64,000 nt of DNA from Styela clava (Eukaryota > Chordata > Ascidiacea > Stolidobranchia > Styelidae): NCBI RefSeq assembly GCF_964204865.1, contig NC_135258.1, positions 8,919,001-8,983,000 of the forward strand. The letters run 5' to 3'. Each line of letters begins with the position of its first letter. The first letter of the stretch is position 1. Below are positions 12,031 to 23,328 of the stretch, piece after piece. The notes beneath the pieces are model-generated. The model was given only the letters and a program-made list of their open reading frames with translations. It ran no database searches and was not told the origin of the DNA. Made by a program: the position numbers and the translations under genes.

Positions 12031-15000
12031 TTATTTACATACATGTCGCTGTTCCATGCGCACACATCTGAAGCATTTATTTTGAGTGTCACAATTACAC
12101 AATTCGACAACTTCAAACATTTTTGCTTCGTAGCCATAACCGCAGCACAAATACTCACAGCTTCCGAACCCCGACCCTGTAGCATTGCATTCACGAGAAC
12201 GAGTTCCGTAAAAGTTGTTTCGCGGTACACGATAGCAAAAATCTGGAGGACTATTGAAATATACAAGCTCGGTGTTCGATTTGAGATCAGTTTTGAGTTT
12301 GGTATTCAGATTCCCAGATGCGATTTCGTTTCGTGGAATCCAAAATTGACTTGCATTAAAATAGGCTTCTCTCAATACATTGCCAATTACTCGAAAATCT
12401 TCAACTTCTTCCCAGCAGAACGTTTTGTTGCATTTTTCCATCTTGTCCGGTACATCGATACATTTGCACTTTTTCGTGGACGTATTTACAACAGTCTGTC
12501 AACAACAGGCAGATAAATAGGATATGCTAATTCAACTGAAAAAAGCATAACAGCTGTTTTTCTAGATTTTGTAATAAAATATTCATGTACAGTACAATAG
12601 ATTTTGAATTTCCATTTATAGAAATGACAGCAAATCAGAATAAAAACTAAAATATACATGTTTACATCACATACCATCCTCCCAACTTTGTTATTGTGAT
12701 CGTCCATTACTAGTCGGCGATCCAGTCCTCGTCTGTGTCTTTTATTGTTAAGAAAATATTTCACTAACTCACTTGCGAATTTGCTGTACAGACCATCCTT
12801 AATGGAAATTAAGAATAAATTGTTTTATTATTATTTTAAAGCGATATTTATACCTAGTTATATCAAATTGATTCCCACATAAACCCGTTTGTAAATTAAC
12901 ATCAATCCATATTATTATGGATTATTTTTTATTTTTTATGGAAATTAACCCAAAAAAGCAAAATGTCGGAGGACATCATTTTTCCACGTACACGCCTCTT
13001 TTAATTGAATACTGATCCAAGACTAAATTTTTGTAAATAAAGAACATCGTTAGAGGAATAACTCAAATTTGTATTGAATATTTCTAGGAATTTCTTTTAA
13101 TAGAAACTAATGAAATTTATATTTAGGCAATAAAAAGAGTTTAGTAGAGCAGTCTAGTAAGTACTGTAGATTGCTTGAAAGCAAGTTTTACGTAAATAAG
13201 AGTGCGCTGCTCAAATATATGGACACGACCACTAACGCGGAACCGCCACAAAATGCGCAGTTTTTAATTTTGATGACGCCATCGCACACTAAACGAATAC
13301 CGTGGAGCCACAGGATTTTTTGAAATAAATATGAGTAACAGCCTTCTAGCAAAAAATGCAATCTTCAACCACTGAAATTTTCAAAGAAATTGGTCAAGTA
13401 GTTGAGGAAGAAAAAAAAAACGATTATTTTCACTACAACGATGCCAACAACAACTTTACAACAAAACGATCTGATTATCCATTTCGTGTCCAATAAAATT
13501 GATTGCTAAAAGACTCGTAAAAAAAGAATAATGATAAGAAAGTCATTTATAGTCACATTGTATGTTTGTAAATATATGTGATACTTATATCCTATAGCAT
13601 GTTGTTTTGTCATTCATCGTGAAAGAGGGGGCGATAGAAAATTTCATAAACTAAATCCAATTAAACTTACATCGGGACAAGATTCGGGTGGAAGACTATT
13701 AGTTGCACAAGCTTGAGATATGGCATGTACTACGCCAGCCGCAGTTATAGCATGTGCAAATGCGCTCTCTCGAGATCCTGAAATGCAAATCATTTTGAAT
13801 AGGAAATATAAGAACAAAAATATGAAATTGAAATATTTATTATATTTAAATTTGATTGGGTTTCAAATTCTAATTAGGTTTCCATTCGTTTTTTTTTATT
13901 GAATGTAACAGACTGCCTGAAAACGGTAATCACGGCACGCAACTCCTAATTCTGATGACGTCATAAATGAAAGTAATACCTTCTTAGCGACACAACAATC
14001 TTCAACTACTGAAAAGTTTCAAAGCAATTGGTTCAGTAGTTGAAGAAAAATGCAAAGAACCATTGAAATATACAAGTTTAGGGGTTTATTGAGCAGAAAA
14101 CGACATAATACCAAAACGACCCATAAGAGTCCATTTAGTGGCCAATAATATTTACAAAAGTGGTAGTTATTATCTTGAAGTGAACCGCCACATAAAACTA
14201 AATAAATATTCATATATTTCACTAGATAATCACCGCTATATTTTAAAAATTTCCCGTAAAATATCCATTTCTTTTCTTCTGTTGAGCAATTCCATCGATC
14301 ACCGCGAAACTGATATTTACATTCCGAGATTCCTTGTCTTGCTCCCTCGATTACAAACTTCATAAATGCTTTATTCTTCTTACACCATCTCGTTTGGTAA
14401 CTGGTGAATCCTTCTACTTTTTGACAAATAGATCTATTTCTATGTACCATATTGCGAATGGAATCTTGTGCGACCGACCTGAAAGTTATTTTATAAAAAA
14501 AAAAACGTTTGTAAAGTAAGTTCTACTTACTATGTTCATAGATATATAGAATTTATCTTGCCGTTTGAATTATTTTATCTCAAGTAAGAAATATCAATCA
14601 ACCCCACAGACCAGGGGTGGGCACGTTTTTTGGGGCCAGGGGCCAAAAATTTTGCCAACCTGGACTGGCGGGATGTAAACAGTTACATTTTATAAACAGA
14701 ATTTTGTTTACAGTATTACAAAAGCAAAAATTAAAAACAATAAGCCTCGTTCTGAAGCTAATTTTAATTGCAATCTCAACCAATTCCTTGGGCTAACTTT
14801 TGGCATCAAAATTCGGTTACAGTTTGGTTGTGGTAGCATCAGGCGTGCCACATTGAATTACACAACAGGCCGGATTTGACCCGCGTGCCGTAGTTTGACC
14901 ATGTCAGCTATAGACTGAAAATGAACTATTTGTTAACTTTTGTGGTACGAAATAATATTTTTTCATAGTTATGCAGGTGAAATTCGCATCAAATTTAGAT

Positions 15001-15257
15001 GAATAGTCATCATATCTTTACATTATCGTATAAACTTTTTTCTCGAGCAGTAAGGTTGGAAGGCGAAGGTTTTTGTTTTGCCTCACCAATAGACCATAAC
15101 AACTAATTACGTACAACGCAACAAGTTTAGTGCAATAGTTATTAAATTTATAGAAAGAAAAATCTTACCACCAACGGTCATGTACGTTTCTGCTCAAAAC
15201 AATTGTGGATAGAAGTACAGGAATGAGAACAACACAAGCTGAATAGAAACTCGGCAT
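12031..15257 (-). CDS. Divergent Wnt-family secreted protein with replaced serine loop (Wnt-like copy 2)
   Basis: Five coding exons on the minus strand: 15257-15169, 14478-14234, 13777-13671, 12797-12675 and 12495-12031, with phases 2/1/0/0. The product is 342 aa. Exon 1 is 89 nt, a signal peptide ending in Arg-Trp-Trp. Exon 2 has VIEGARQGISECKYQF and DRWNCS; exon 3 has AFAHAITAAGVVHAISQAC; exon 4 ends DDHNNKVGRM; exon 5 has FCW, VEDFRVIG, SPPDFC, SRECNATG and CCGYGY. Odd points: the loop that is CHGxSGSC in acylated Wnts reads C-IDVPDKMEK-C, with nine residues between the cysteines instead of six and no serine. The Trp-Gly-Gly-Cys of exon 4 is missing. The C-terminal finger is shortened to NCDTQNKCFRC with no adjacent Cys-Cys or Trp. 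About 20 cysteines remain. The frame is fully open and its splice sites are good, so it is probably a live gene. Intron 1 holds a hAT MITE and introns 2 and 3 hold dispersed repeats. Confidence 0.85.
13140..13510 (+). repeat. Dispersed repeat (SINE-like family) in intron 3 of Wnt-like copy 2
   Basis: The left part (GCTCAAATATATGGACACGA, AACGCGGAACCGCCACAAAA, GATGACGCCATCGCACAC) matches 43840-44000. The right part (TCTTCAACCACTGAAATTTTC through AACAAAACGATCTGATT) matches 31012-31170 and the reverse copy at 7845-8027. It is noncoding. Confidence 0.65.
13905..14130 (+). repeat. Dispersed repeat (SINE-like family) in intron 2 of Wnt-like copy 2
   Basis: Contains TGATGACGTCATAAATGA, then CAATCTTCAACTACTGAAAA and GCAATTGGTTCAGTAGTTGA, the same order as the neighbouring copy at 13140-13510 and the copy at 43840-44120. 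More degraded than the others at its right end. Confidence 0.6.
14612..14902. mobile_element. Short hAT-type nonautonomous element in intron 1 of Wnt-like copy 2
   Basis: The left end, CAGGGGTGGGCACGTTTTTT followed by GGGGCCAGGGGCC, and the right end, CAGGCCGGATTTGACCCGCG then GTAGTTTGACCATG, are the typical inverted ends of small hAT-type elements. The right terminus has decayed, so no target duplication can be given with confidence. No coding capacity. Confidence 0.6.
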
Positions 15258-18200
15258 TGTGCTCACATGAACAAATTTACTACCTTATTCAAATGTTAAA
15301 TAGGAGGTAAATAATAAAGCTTATTTCGCTTCTAATTGCTTTAAGCATAAAACAATTGTGCGTTCTAAAAAAGAACAAAAAATTTAATATATACAGGTTT
15401 ACATTTATCTAAACTGTTATTAATCGCGACAGAGTAAACCGGAGTAAATTTAACCGACCATAAAACTGACATGAGAACCGAGCACTATCAGTCGTGACAA
15501 CGGCAACACAAGCGATTGTAAGAGCCTAAAACGACCTTGTTTCTAAAATAAAAATTAAGTAGTTGAATTAATATAAAACTTATCCCAAAGCAGGATCTAC
15601 TTTATAAAAATTATTATTCTAGTCTACATACAACCTATTTTTCTACAGCAATACCGCAATCCCGCTTTTTTTTTAAATTTTATCATGTGTTCGACACCTG
15701 TGTCGCAATGTGGAATTGCGGTCTGTGTCGGACGAGTTTGCTAAGAATGATTTTATATTTGTCCCCAAAATGGCTGCCTAGTCATATTCTTGACAATTAC
15801 ACCAAAGCGTAAATATAAATTAAAGGCAAATAATAAAACCTTGTTTTAAATGTTCAATGTACAACACCTATTTACAAAATTGCCCAATTCGGCCTACAAT
15901 TATATCCGCATTCCAATGTTGGCATTATTCAAGAGCTTCAATCAATTTGGAACGGAAATATTCAAATAATTAATCCGTATAATATATTCAAAAAAAAAAT
16001 CATGCGGTGAATGAAGATTTAAAACACTTTTCCAAATTCCGAAATAGTTGCCAACAAATGCCTGCATTACTTCTAAAGCAAAAGACGAAAGTCATGTGGG
16101 AGTCGTGGGACTGCCAACAATTTTTATGAATTTTAATCAAACCACGAACGCCAAAAGAGTTTACTCGTGTCTGCAATTATAGTTTGTCTTTTTTTGTCTC
16201 GAAAAATAAAAATGTAGGATTGAAAACAAATTTAATTTGGTTGTATTACTGCTGAACTTGATTCTTAAACTTTACTGTACTCTCGCAAGTTGGGTTAATA
16301 CCAGTCAGTAAATTTTTCCCAGATTAGCCTACCGTTTGATTTTCACACTAATAATTTGTTGTTTCATTTTTGTACACAAAGTTACATATGGATCGTTTAG
16401 TTATTATTATAGTGTTGTTGTTAATCTTGTTTTTTTAAATAATTCCATTGAGAAAATCAATGGCTATTACATGTCAACAACTACCGGTTGAAATCTCCGT
16501 GTTTTTATGTTTTATATATTTGAAAAGGGCAAAATGTTAATACAAGATTGTTTCTCGGTAAACACAGGTATTCAGGAAGCAATATAGCTGCAATCAGAAA
16601 AATCCTAAGCTATGAAGGAAAGCTATACGTTTGGCCGTTGTTTACGACTCCGTTGAATACAGCTTGAATTGGAAATGAACGAATGTACGTTATACAGTAC
16701 TCATGTTTTATTTTTATTTTACTAATAGATAAACGCCGTGGTAGTTTTCACAGTCCCTGGAGTATTTGAGTTATTATTTCTTTTTGCTTCAGCAATTCAA
16801 TAAAATAACGTTCGATTTTGCCGATGACAGACCTGAAATTAATTAAACTGAGTGCTATATTTGTTTAGTTCTGATCGAAGTCAATGCTGTGGAAAAGTTT
16901 TCTTTTAGTATATCATCAAAGTACAAATTGTCTGTGCATCACTGAGTCGTCAGCGCATCATTGCATTTTCAAGCAAAGTAACATAACTTATAAAAATGGA
17001 AATATTATAGTATACATTCTCTTATATGTTTCCAACATAATTGTTTTAAATTTCTTGTTTGGGGGAGTATGATTTAGGACAGACGAAGCAATACGAAAGA
17101 AAACTTGGGAAATTGAAATGAACTATTCAATATAGACGTTTTCACTCTTGCCACATTCACTGCATATGGATCAACTAACGCTAAGACAGGGGGAAAGGAG
17201 CACTAGTTAAACACGTGTTACTTTAAATAGCCATAAAATAATAAAGCCTTGAAAATCTGGATAATTGGGTTATTTTAGAATGTGACCTTTGTTACCGTCA
17301 TCTTTACCCTTTAGTCAGAATTAAATTGTTTTTATTTGTTGTAGAATAACAACGCAAAGTCAATTTGGTTTAACAAAAGAACGGAATCTTGTTCCAGTTT
17401 CCAAATTTATATTAGAAATAAAACGCGACAGGAAAATTTTGCGAACAAAACTATTCCGTTGGAAATTTTCTTGTTTTTCTGACTCAGCACCATTATTTCC
17501 AACAATGGCGAAAGTTATATATTTGCAGAATAAAATTATAAAATGATACAGGAAGCAATATCTCCAATAATTGGAAAAATGAAAGTAAAAAAGGAATACC
17601 AGTACCTATTTTGCAGCACTATGTTTGGGACATGTATAATTGACGTGATAATTTTTTAGATCGACTTCCTAACATATAATATTTTTATTGAGTGAATCTG
17701 AAACGAGTGTGCGTAAAAGCTCAGCAGAAAAATAAAACTCTTTGCTGCAAAAATATGATTGTGGCATATTTCCATATCACATACAAATTGCTTGATATAT
17801 TCGTGAAATAAGATTGGGTAGTATTACATATCCTTAAACACCAGATATTAATGTAGTTACAGTAGATAAATAACATCGTTCAAATATTAGCAACATTGAT
17901 AAAAACACTAAGGAGAATTTATACATCATGAGCAGGTTTTTCTAATGATAGGTGGTGATGAAAGTAGAAGGAAGGGAATAGGAAAATCGCAGTATTTTGA
18001 TGATCAACATGGGTGATCGGTATATAGGAATTGAAAATGGAACGAACATAATACTATAGCAAATACAAAGCACAATTCCCCCCCAAGAACGACAAAATTT
18101 CTCCCTGGGGAGTTATTCCTCCACGGTTGGGAAACGTGGGCTTAACGCATGCCGTACCCTGCTATGTGATGGGTCGTAGCCTATAACATACCTAATAATA

Positions 18201-18406
18201 AACAAAGAATAGAGCGTTTTTTTTTTCGTTTTTTTCAATTTTGGATAGTGAGTCTTATTATTGAGAATGCAACTCTAATTTGAAGTAAGTATAATTCTTT
18301 TTAAAATCCATTTGATTGGAAATAAACTCCCTACGACTCACGACAATAATTTTTAATGTCGTTTTGTTGGATATCCAAATTTTCAATCACACATTGCTTT
18401 GTACAG
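15258..18406. other. Intergenic between Wnt-like copy 2 and the Wnt pseudogene; no gene seen
   Basis: About 3.1 kb of AT-rich sequence. Wnt-like copies 2 and the pseudogene diverge from here, so any promoter of copy 2 should lie at the left side. I found no first exon for the pseudogene (a signal peptide ending Trp-Trp before GTAAG) and no other gene. The short frame at 16884-17072 has no family motif. Confidence 0.4.
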
Positions 18407-19714
18407 GTCTGTGGCTCAAAATTCTGTTTACGATATGCTGAAAAGCGATGTTCCAATATGTCATCAAATGGATGAATTTACCAACTATCAAAGAAAATGG
18501 TGCGAAAAAAGAATTTTCGAATTACACTGGAAATTTGGTAAGATATTTAAAGATGATATAACTAATTGTTATCAAATATTAAAACTGCAAACCTTTTGAA
18601 AGCGGATCATATCAATTGTGATCGCTTATGATTATTACGTTAAAAATAAAAATACTTCCATAGCATTTAATTTCGAATGCTTGGTGCAATCGATTGCTAC
18701 ACCCTAATGTCGCATATTCGGTAAAACAAGGTTCTCGGATTGATTATTGAAAAGTTCCCTTCAGAATGAATATTAAAGGTGTTCTGAAATCTTATTTAAT
18801 TTTTGTTAAAATTTACATTCCATTTAACCTAAAAGAAAATATGCCTCCATAGTTTAAGAGGGTTTGTGTTTATCTTAACATGTCCAATTGCACCTTTTGT
18901 ACTTTGGAAATTATATAAGCTTATTATTAATTTTATTTTTTGTAAACTACATACGCTTCATATAGCGGATTTGTGAGTAATTTGGTAAAATATTTTCTCG
19001 ATGGAAAAAGAAAGTTGCGAGAACTTGACCCAAAGCAATTGATGTTTGCTCATAACAATAAAGTAGAAAGACTGGTGAGACACTCCCTACTCTTTTTATT
19101 CAATAGTATTTTGAAAATTAAAAGTTAATTGTAACGAATTTTAAACAAAACTTGATCTTCTGAAATGTTTTTCGTATAAATACTGAATTATTTAATTTTT
19201 ATCAAATTTTAACAAGATAATTTTTCATTGTTTGAACCTATTAAATATGAATGTGATGAACAAAACTTTCTGTACAGACGGTGGTGAAGACGTCAAAACG
19301 AATGTGCAGGTATTATGGCAAAAGCAATAAAATAAATGTTGGATGTAAAATAGAGATTTTCGCGTGGTTGCTGACGAATTACGACAGGCCTACGATGAAG
19401 CGATTCAAATTCGAGTGTCGCGTCGTGAAATTCTGCAAGGGGAGCTAGAAAGATCACTTGATGATTCCCAACTTGTGTATCTCTCAGCATCTCCTGATTA
19501 GTGTAATAAAAATCTAGAAGCTGGCATTGTCGGGACACGTTCTAGAGAATGCACCGTAACCGGCACTGGACCAGGAAGTTGTGAGCATCTATGTTGCGGT
19601 CGCGGTTACAGAACAAAGTTGATCAAAGTGAGACAAAGCAGGTGTGATTGTGTGTCAATTAACGACGGGGATTGCAAGTGTGATAGATTGGTTCCTAAAT
19701 ACATATGCAAATAA
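18407..19714 (+). pseudogene. Broken Wnt-like gene (copy 3)
   Basis: Three Wnt exons can be matched to copy 2. Exon 2 begins at 18407 after GTACAG, with SVAQNSVYDM and FTNYQRKWCEK, but the expected SEGAR...ISECxYQF and WNC part is missing. Exon 4 at about 18966-19074 reads NLVKYFLDGKRKLREL then AHNNKVERL before GTGAG. Exon 5 starts at 19278 and holds DFRVVADELRQAYDEAI, LVYLSASPD, GTRSRECT and CCGRGYRTK, and ends at the stop 19712-19714. The damage includes no detectable exon 1 or exon 3, a frameshift near the start of exon 5, an in-frame TAA at 19346-19348, and a TAG at 19499-19501 where family members have Tyr (SPDYC). The tail has CDC...CKC but no Trp-Cys-Cys finger, as in copies 1 and 2, so the divergence predates the inactivation. 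Confidence 0.85.
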
Positions 19715-20364
19715 TTAAATCAGAGCATTCTTCTCTTTTGATACAATCACAAAAAGGTCTGCTTATATATATGAGAAGACACAACATTGATTTACGTCAA
19801 CAAAGTATTTTTTGTTGATCCCAATTCTGATATAATATTGTATTTATAATGGAACTTTTGCACCCGCTGAACTTGAAACAAAAAATAAATAAACAACGAA
19901 ATAAAACGTATGCTTTGGCATAAGTTCCCTTCATCGTGATTTCGAAACTTGTTCAAAATTTGCAAAAGTAACATTGAGTTGTAATTTTGATTTTGCTGCA
20001 AATGTACAATTGTGAAAAGAAATTGTCGGGCAAGTCGAATTTTTAAATAAAAATATTCTATAAGCGGGAAATCTTTTAGGTGATTTGTCAGTACGTTATT
20101 AGCATTAGTAAATATTTCAACATAGAAACGATTCATCAAATATTCCATTTATCTAAACGTTCGTGTTCCTTCTCACTTCTCTCACTGGTTCGCAACTTCG
20201 TATTCAACAGCATCAGATTGAGATAACTATAATCCATAATTTCCTCAGGTCCATCAGTAATCGTTGGTAAAGTGAGAAACAAAGAACCCTGAACTATTGT
20301 GCCGTGTCATTAAAAGCCGACACACTTAAATATTCATAACTTGGATTTATTCAGACTCCACCTC
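19715..20364. other. Intergenic, no gene seen
   Basis: AT-rich spacer between the Wnt pseudogene and the repeat block. The minus-strand open frame at 19792-20148 has no recognised motif and biased low-complexity content. Confidence 0.35.
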
Positions 20365-20519
20365 ACATTTGAACCCATGGCAATTGCACCTGCATACTAT
20401 TGCACTTATGTATTTTTTTTGTTTGTTTTACGGATATTTGAACCCATACTAACCCTAACCATGGGTTTTAGCACCCGCATATAGATTGAACCCGCGGATA
20501 TACGCATGGGTTCAAATGT
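20365..20519. repeat. Small inverted-repeat element
   Basis: ACATTTGAACCCATG at 20365-20379 is the exact reverse complement of CATGGGTTCAAATGT at 20505-20519. A further GGGTTCAAATGT follows directly at about 20524-20535. Between them are more GAACCC/GGGTT pieces and a short CTAACCCTAACC. It looks like a MITE of about 155 bp; no clear target duplication. Confidence 0.5.
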
Positions 20520-20593
20520 ACGTGGGTTCAAATGTATGGTCATCAATATAACAGTTCATTGCCCTTGCGTTCTTCTACTGTAACGATGAGTCA

Positions 20594-21210
20594 TTATTTC
20601 AATTCGTGTTGGAGCGAGGTCGTCACGCAGGGAGTTAGTTGGTCGCGTGATAAAAATTTATCTAAAGTTATCTTATCTACGGTGACAGCACTTCTGAACC
20701 TACGCCGAACGCCGAATTTTTCAGCGATGATGATTTTTCTGTTGCGCAAAATATTCAGTCCATGGACGATACGAGTATAAAAAGTTGTCTCGCCATACTC
20801 AATAATTTTCAACGTGAATCGCCGTTGCGCCGAGTTACAATAAATGAAAGTATTACTATTCTGAAATACTACATTCTTTGTACGTAAAAATCCTCGGTAT
20901 ACTGCCTGATTATAATAATAATTGATTTAAATTTTTGCGATCTTGGTTTAAGATATTTTTAGGCAATGTCCATATCCCTTATCAGGTTCGAGGTTACAGA
21001 ATTCCTCACCAAAATATCGCTAGGCTGTGTTTGAATAGCCGTCGCAACCCGGGTTAGCGCCGTTGCATTTGACACAAAATATAGGATTGGTAAATAGGCT
21101 ATTGGCTGGAAACTAATCGAAACAATCCGGTTCGGATTTGCAGAATTCTTCATAAAAGTATTTCCTCGAGTATTATTTCGACGACGACGTGGGGAGTTGG
21201 CTATTGTTTC
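20594..21210 (-). pseudogene. Oldest copy of the array reading frame, interrupted
   Basis: Read on the minus strand from a possible acceptor (GTAG before 21210), the frame gives ANSPRRRRNNTRG, a basic furin-like run, then KNSANPNRIVSI. A one-base deletion relative to later copies shifts the frame here. In the corrected frame it continues CVKCNGANPGCDGYSN and meets a TAG, then RYFGEEFCNLEPDKGYGHC, then another frame ending IIEYGETTFYTRIVHGL and LTPCVTTSLQHELK. This copy alone keeps about 80 bp absent from copies 2-4 and the natural right-hand end of the frame. Cysteine spacing suggests a former secreted cysteine-rich protein, but I recognise no family, and the stop and frameshift argue that it is dead or not an exon at all. 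Confidence 0.3.
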
Positions 21211-22871
21211 CTACGTTTTTGATATTGGCTGAAAATCGAAACCTAAAATCTCTAATCGAAACAAGCCAGTTCGGGTTTGCAAAATTTTTCGAATCGAAAC
21301 CCCAGTTTCTGTTTTGGGGAATCCGCTAACTTTCGATCGATAAGTCTTTGGTCTCTTACCGATATTTTCGTTTTACATTTCATTGTTTCTTATTATTTTA
21401 ACTGCAGTGTATATGAAACAGTGAATTCAATCCCTGATAATTCGGCGCTGCACGAACAAAAAGTTGAGAAACTGCTTCCATATGGTATTACATATAAGTT
21501 CTTTTATTATATTAAAACCGGAAGAAACTTTGTTATCACCGTGCTAGCAATTTAATGAGCAATTACCTGTAATTAGTCGAAGACAATACAGCTTGGTACT
21601 CAATCACTTCCCTAAGATTATGACTCAATGTTTCTCTAAACATCCACAACAGAGAAATTTCATAAACAAGATTCAGTTATTTTTTCATAAACGCAAGCAT
21701 GATGTCCATTTATCACTTACATAATTAGAAGTTAAAAATCTTACAAACACAACTGCACTGAACGTTGTTTGTGGATTTTCAATAATGTGTTGGTCATTTT
21801 AATTACAAACTGTAAATTGAAAAAGACACATTGATGAAGATTTTAGTTATAATAAAATAAATTGAATATAATATTTTGATCAAATAAAAATGTTACTACA
21901 GTGCAGATTGGTAATGAACGCAGGCAAACATTTCTGTTCGAACAGTGGTTTCCAACCTTTTTTGGCATTTCTCGCTTGACGTATTTTTAAGCTCTTAATT
22001 CCTTTTCTGCTATAAATAAAAACAGTTTGTATTAGTTATTCAATCTTTAACTGAGCATTTGCTCTAAATAGGTGTAACCTGCACTCCGATAGAATAATAC
22101 CACATGCTAATAAATAGTGAAGTTTATTCCCCGAAGACATTCCTGATCGAAATAGGTTGTATTAGAATAGTCAGCTTTATCGTTAAATATTTCAATATAT
22201 GTTTATTTCAATATATGTCGATTTAAGGTCGGCGAATGTTGATGGACAGGTAAAGAAATCTAACCAATAGCGACACTTGGCATTTTCTATCCTCCAAAAT
22301 TGATTCAATATATAAAAAAAATATAGCGCGATCATCCGGATTTTCTAGGCGTCATTTCAGAAAGCTCGCGAGCTGTGTGGAGTTTATATACTTTTGGATA
22401 ACGTTACAATGGGCAAACTGCATCCCGTGACGACTTTTTTCTGCAACTTACGAGAATTTCAAGCAAATAAGTGTCAAATTTCAAATCATTTCGCTTGACC
22501 TCAATGACTGACATTAGTTTCCAGTCAATCAGTCGAAGAATTGAAAAACGTTTAGGTATCTACAAATATTTTTTTTTGATGATATTTTTATTATGACTGT
22601 TTAGAATCGATTTTGCATTGTAAAATTTTATATTACGTCACGCATTGAGAACAGACCAGCACACTCGGCATACATGTTGTTTTGTTCACCGAGAAACTAG
22701 TAGGGTGGGGCATTTTCGAATGCCTGATGAGAGTCGAATCGACTATTTTTTTCGAATCGAGTATAGAATTACTACAATCAAATGTGACTCTTATACTGTA
22801 ATGGTTTCTTCTGAGTTTTGACATATGATTTACTGAAAACGTCAATCCATCAATCGGTTTGTTCGCTGAGC
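20674..22871 (+). repeat. Array unit 1 (2198 bp, least derived)
   Basis: Longer than the other units because it keeps about 80 bp at roughly 20930-21010 that the others lack (they read GATTTGGGCTAGTGG there). It differs from units 2-4 at more positions than those differ from each other, so units 2-4 appear to be later amplifications of a deletion derivative. Confidence 0.85.
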
Positions 22872-23328
22872 TATCTACGGTGACAGCACTTTTGAACCTA
22901 CGCCGAACGCCGAATTTTTCAGCGATGATGATTTTTCTGTTGCACAAAATTTTCAGTCCATGGACGATACGAGTATAAAAAGTTGTCTCGCCATATTCAA
23001 TAATTTTCAACGTGAATCGCCGTTGCGTCGAGTTACAATAAATGAAAGTATTACTATTCTGAAGTACTACATTCTTTGTACGTAAAAATCTTCGGTATAC
23101 TGCCTGATTATAATAATAATTGATTTGGGCTAGTGGATAGGCTGTGTTTGAATAGCAGTCGAAACCTGGGTTAGCGCCGTTGTATTTGACACAAAATATA
23201 GGATTGGTAAATAGGCTATTGGCTGGAAACTTAATCGAAACAATCCGGTTCGGATTTGCAGAATTCTTCATAAAAGAATTTCCCCGAGTATTATTTCGAC
23301 GACGACGTGGGGAGTTGGCTATTGTTTC
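22633..23328 (-). other. 212-codon open frame bridging array units 1 and 2, doubtful as a gene
   Basis: The minus-strand frame from the first Met at 23271 (open from a possible acceptor at 23328) is 212 codons. Its N-terminal two thirds contains RRRRNNTRG, NRIVSIKFPAN, FCVKYNGANPGFDCYSN and FTLKIIEYGETTFYTRIVHG. The C-terminal third (from about residue 142) is only read-through of the hAT-type MITE fragment across the unit junction at 22872. Units 3 and 4 and unit 1 carry a TAG in the same frame. Either unit 2 has reopened an old coding exon by chance or the frame is not translated. No family recognised. Confidence 0.3.

Noticed and set aside
12043..12516. 157-codon plus-strand frame
   Set aside because: It is the antisense shadow of exon 5 of Wnt-like copy 2.
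21277..21555. 92-codon plus-strand frame (MQNFSNRN...) conserved in all four array units
   Set aside because: Its conservation follows from the near identity of the whole unit; the flanking noncoding sequence is equally conserved, and no family motif or signal peptide is present.
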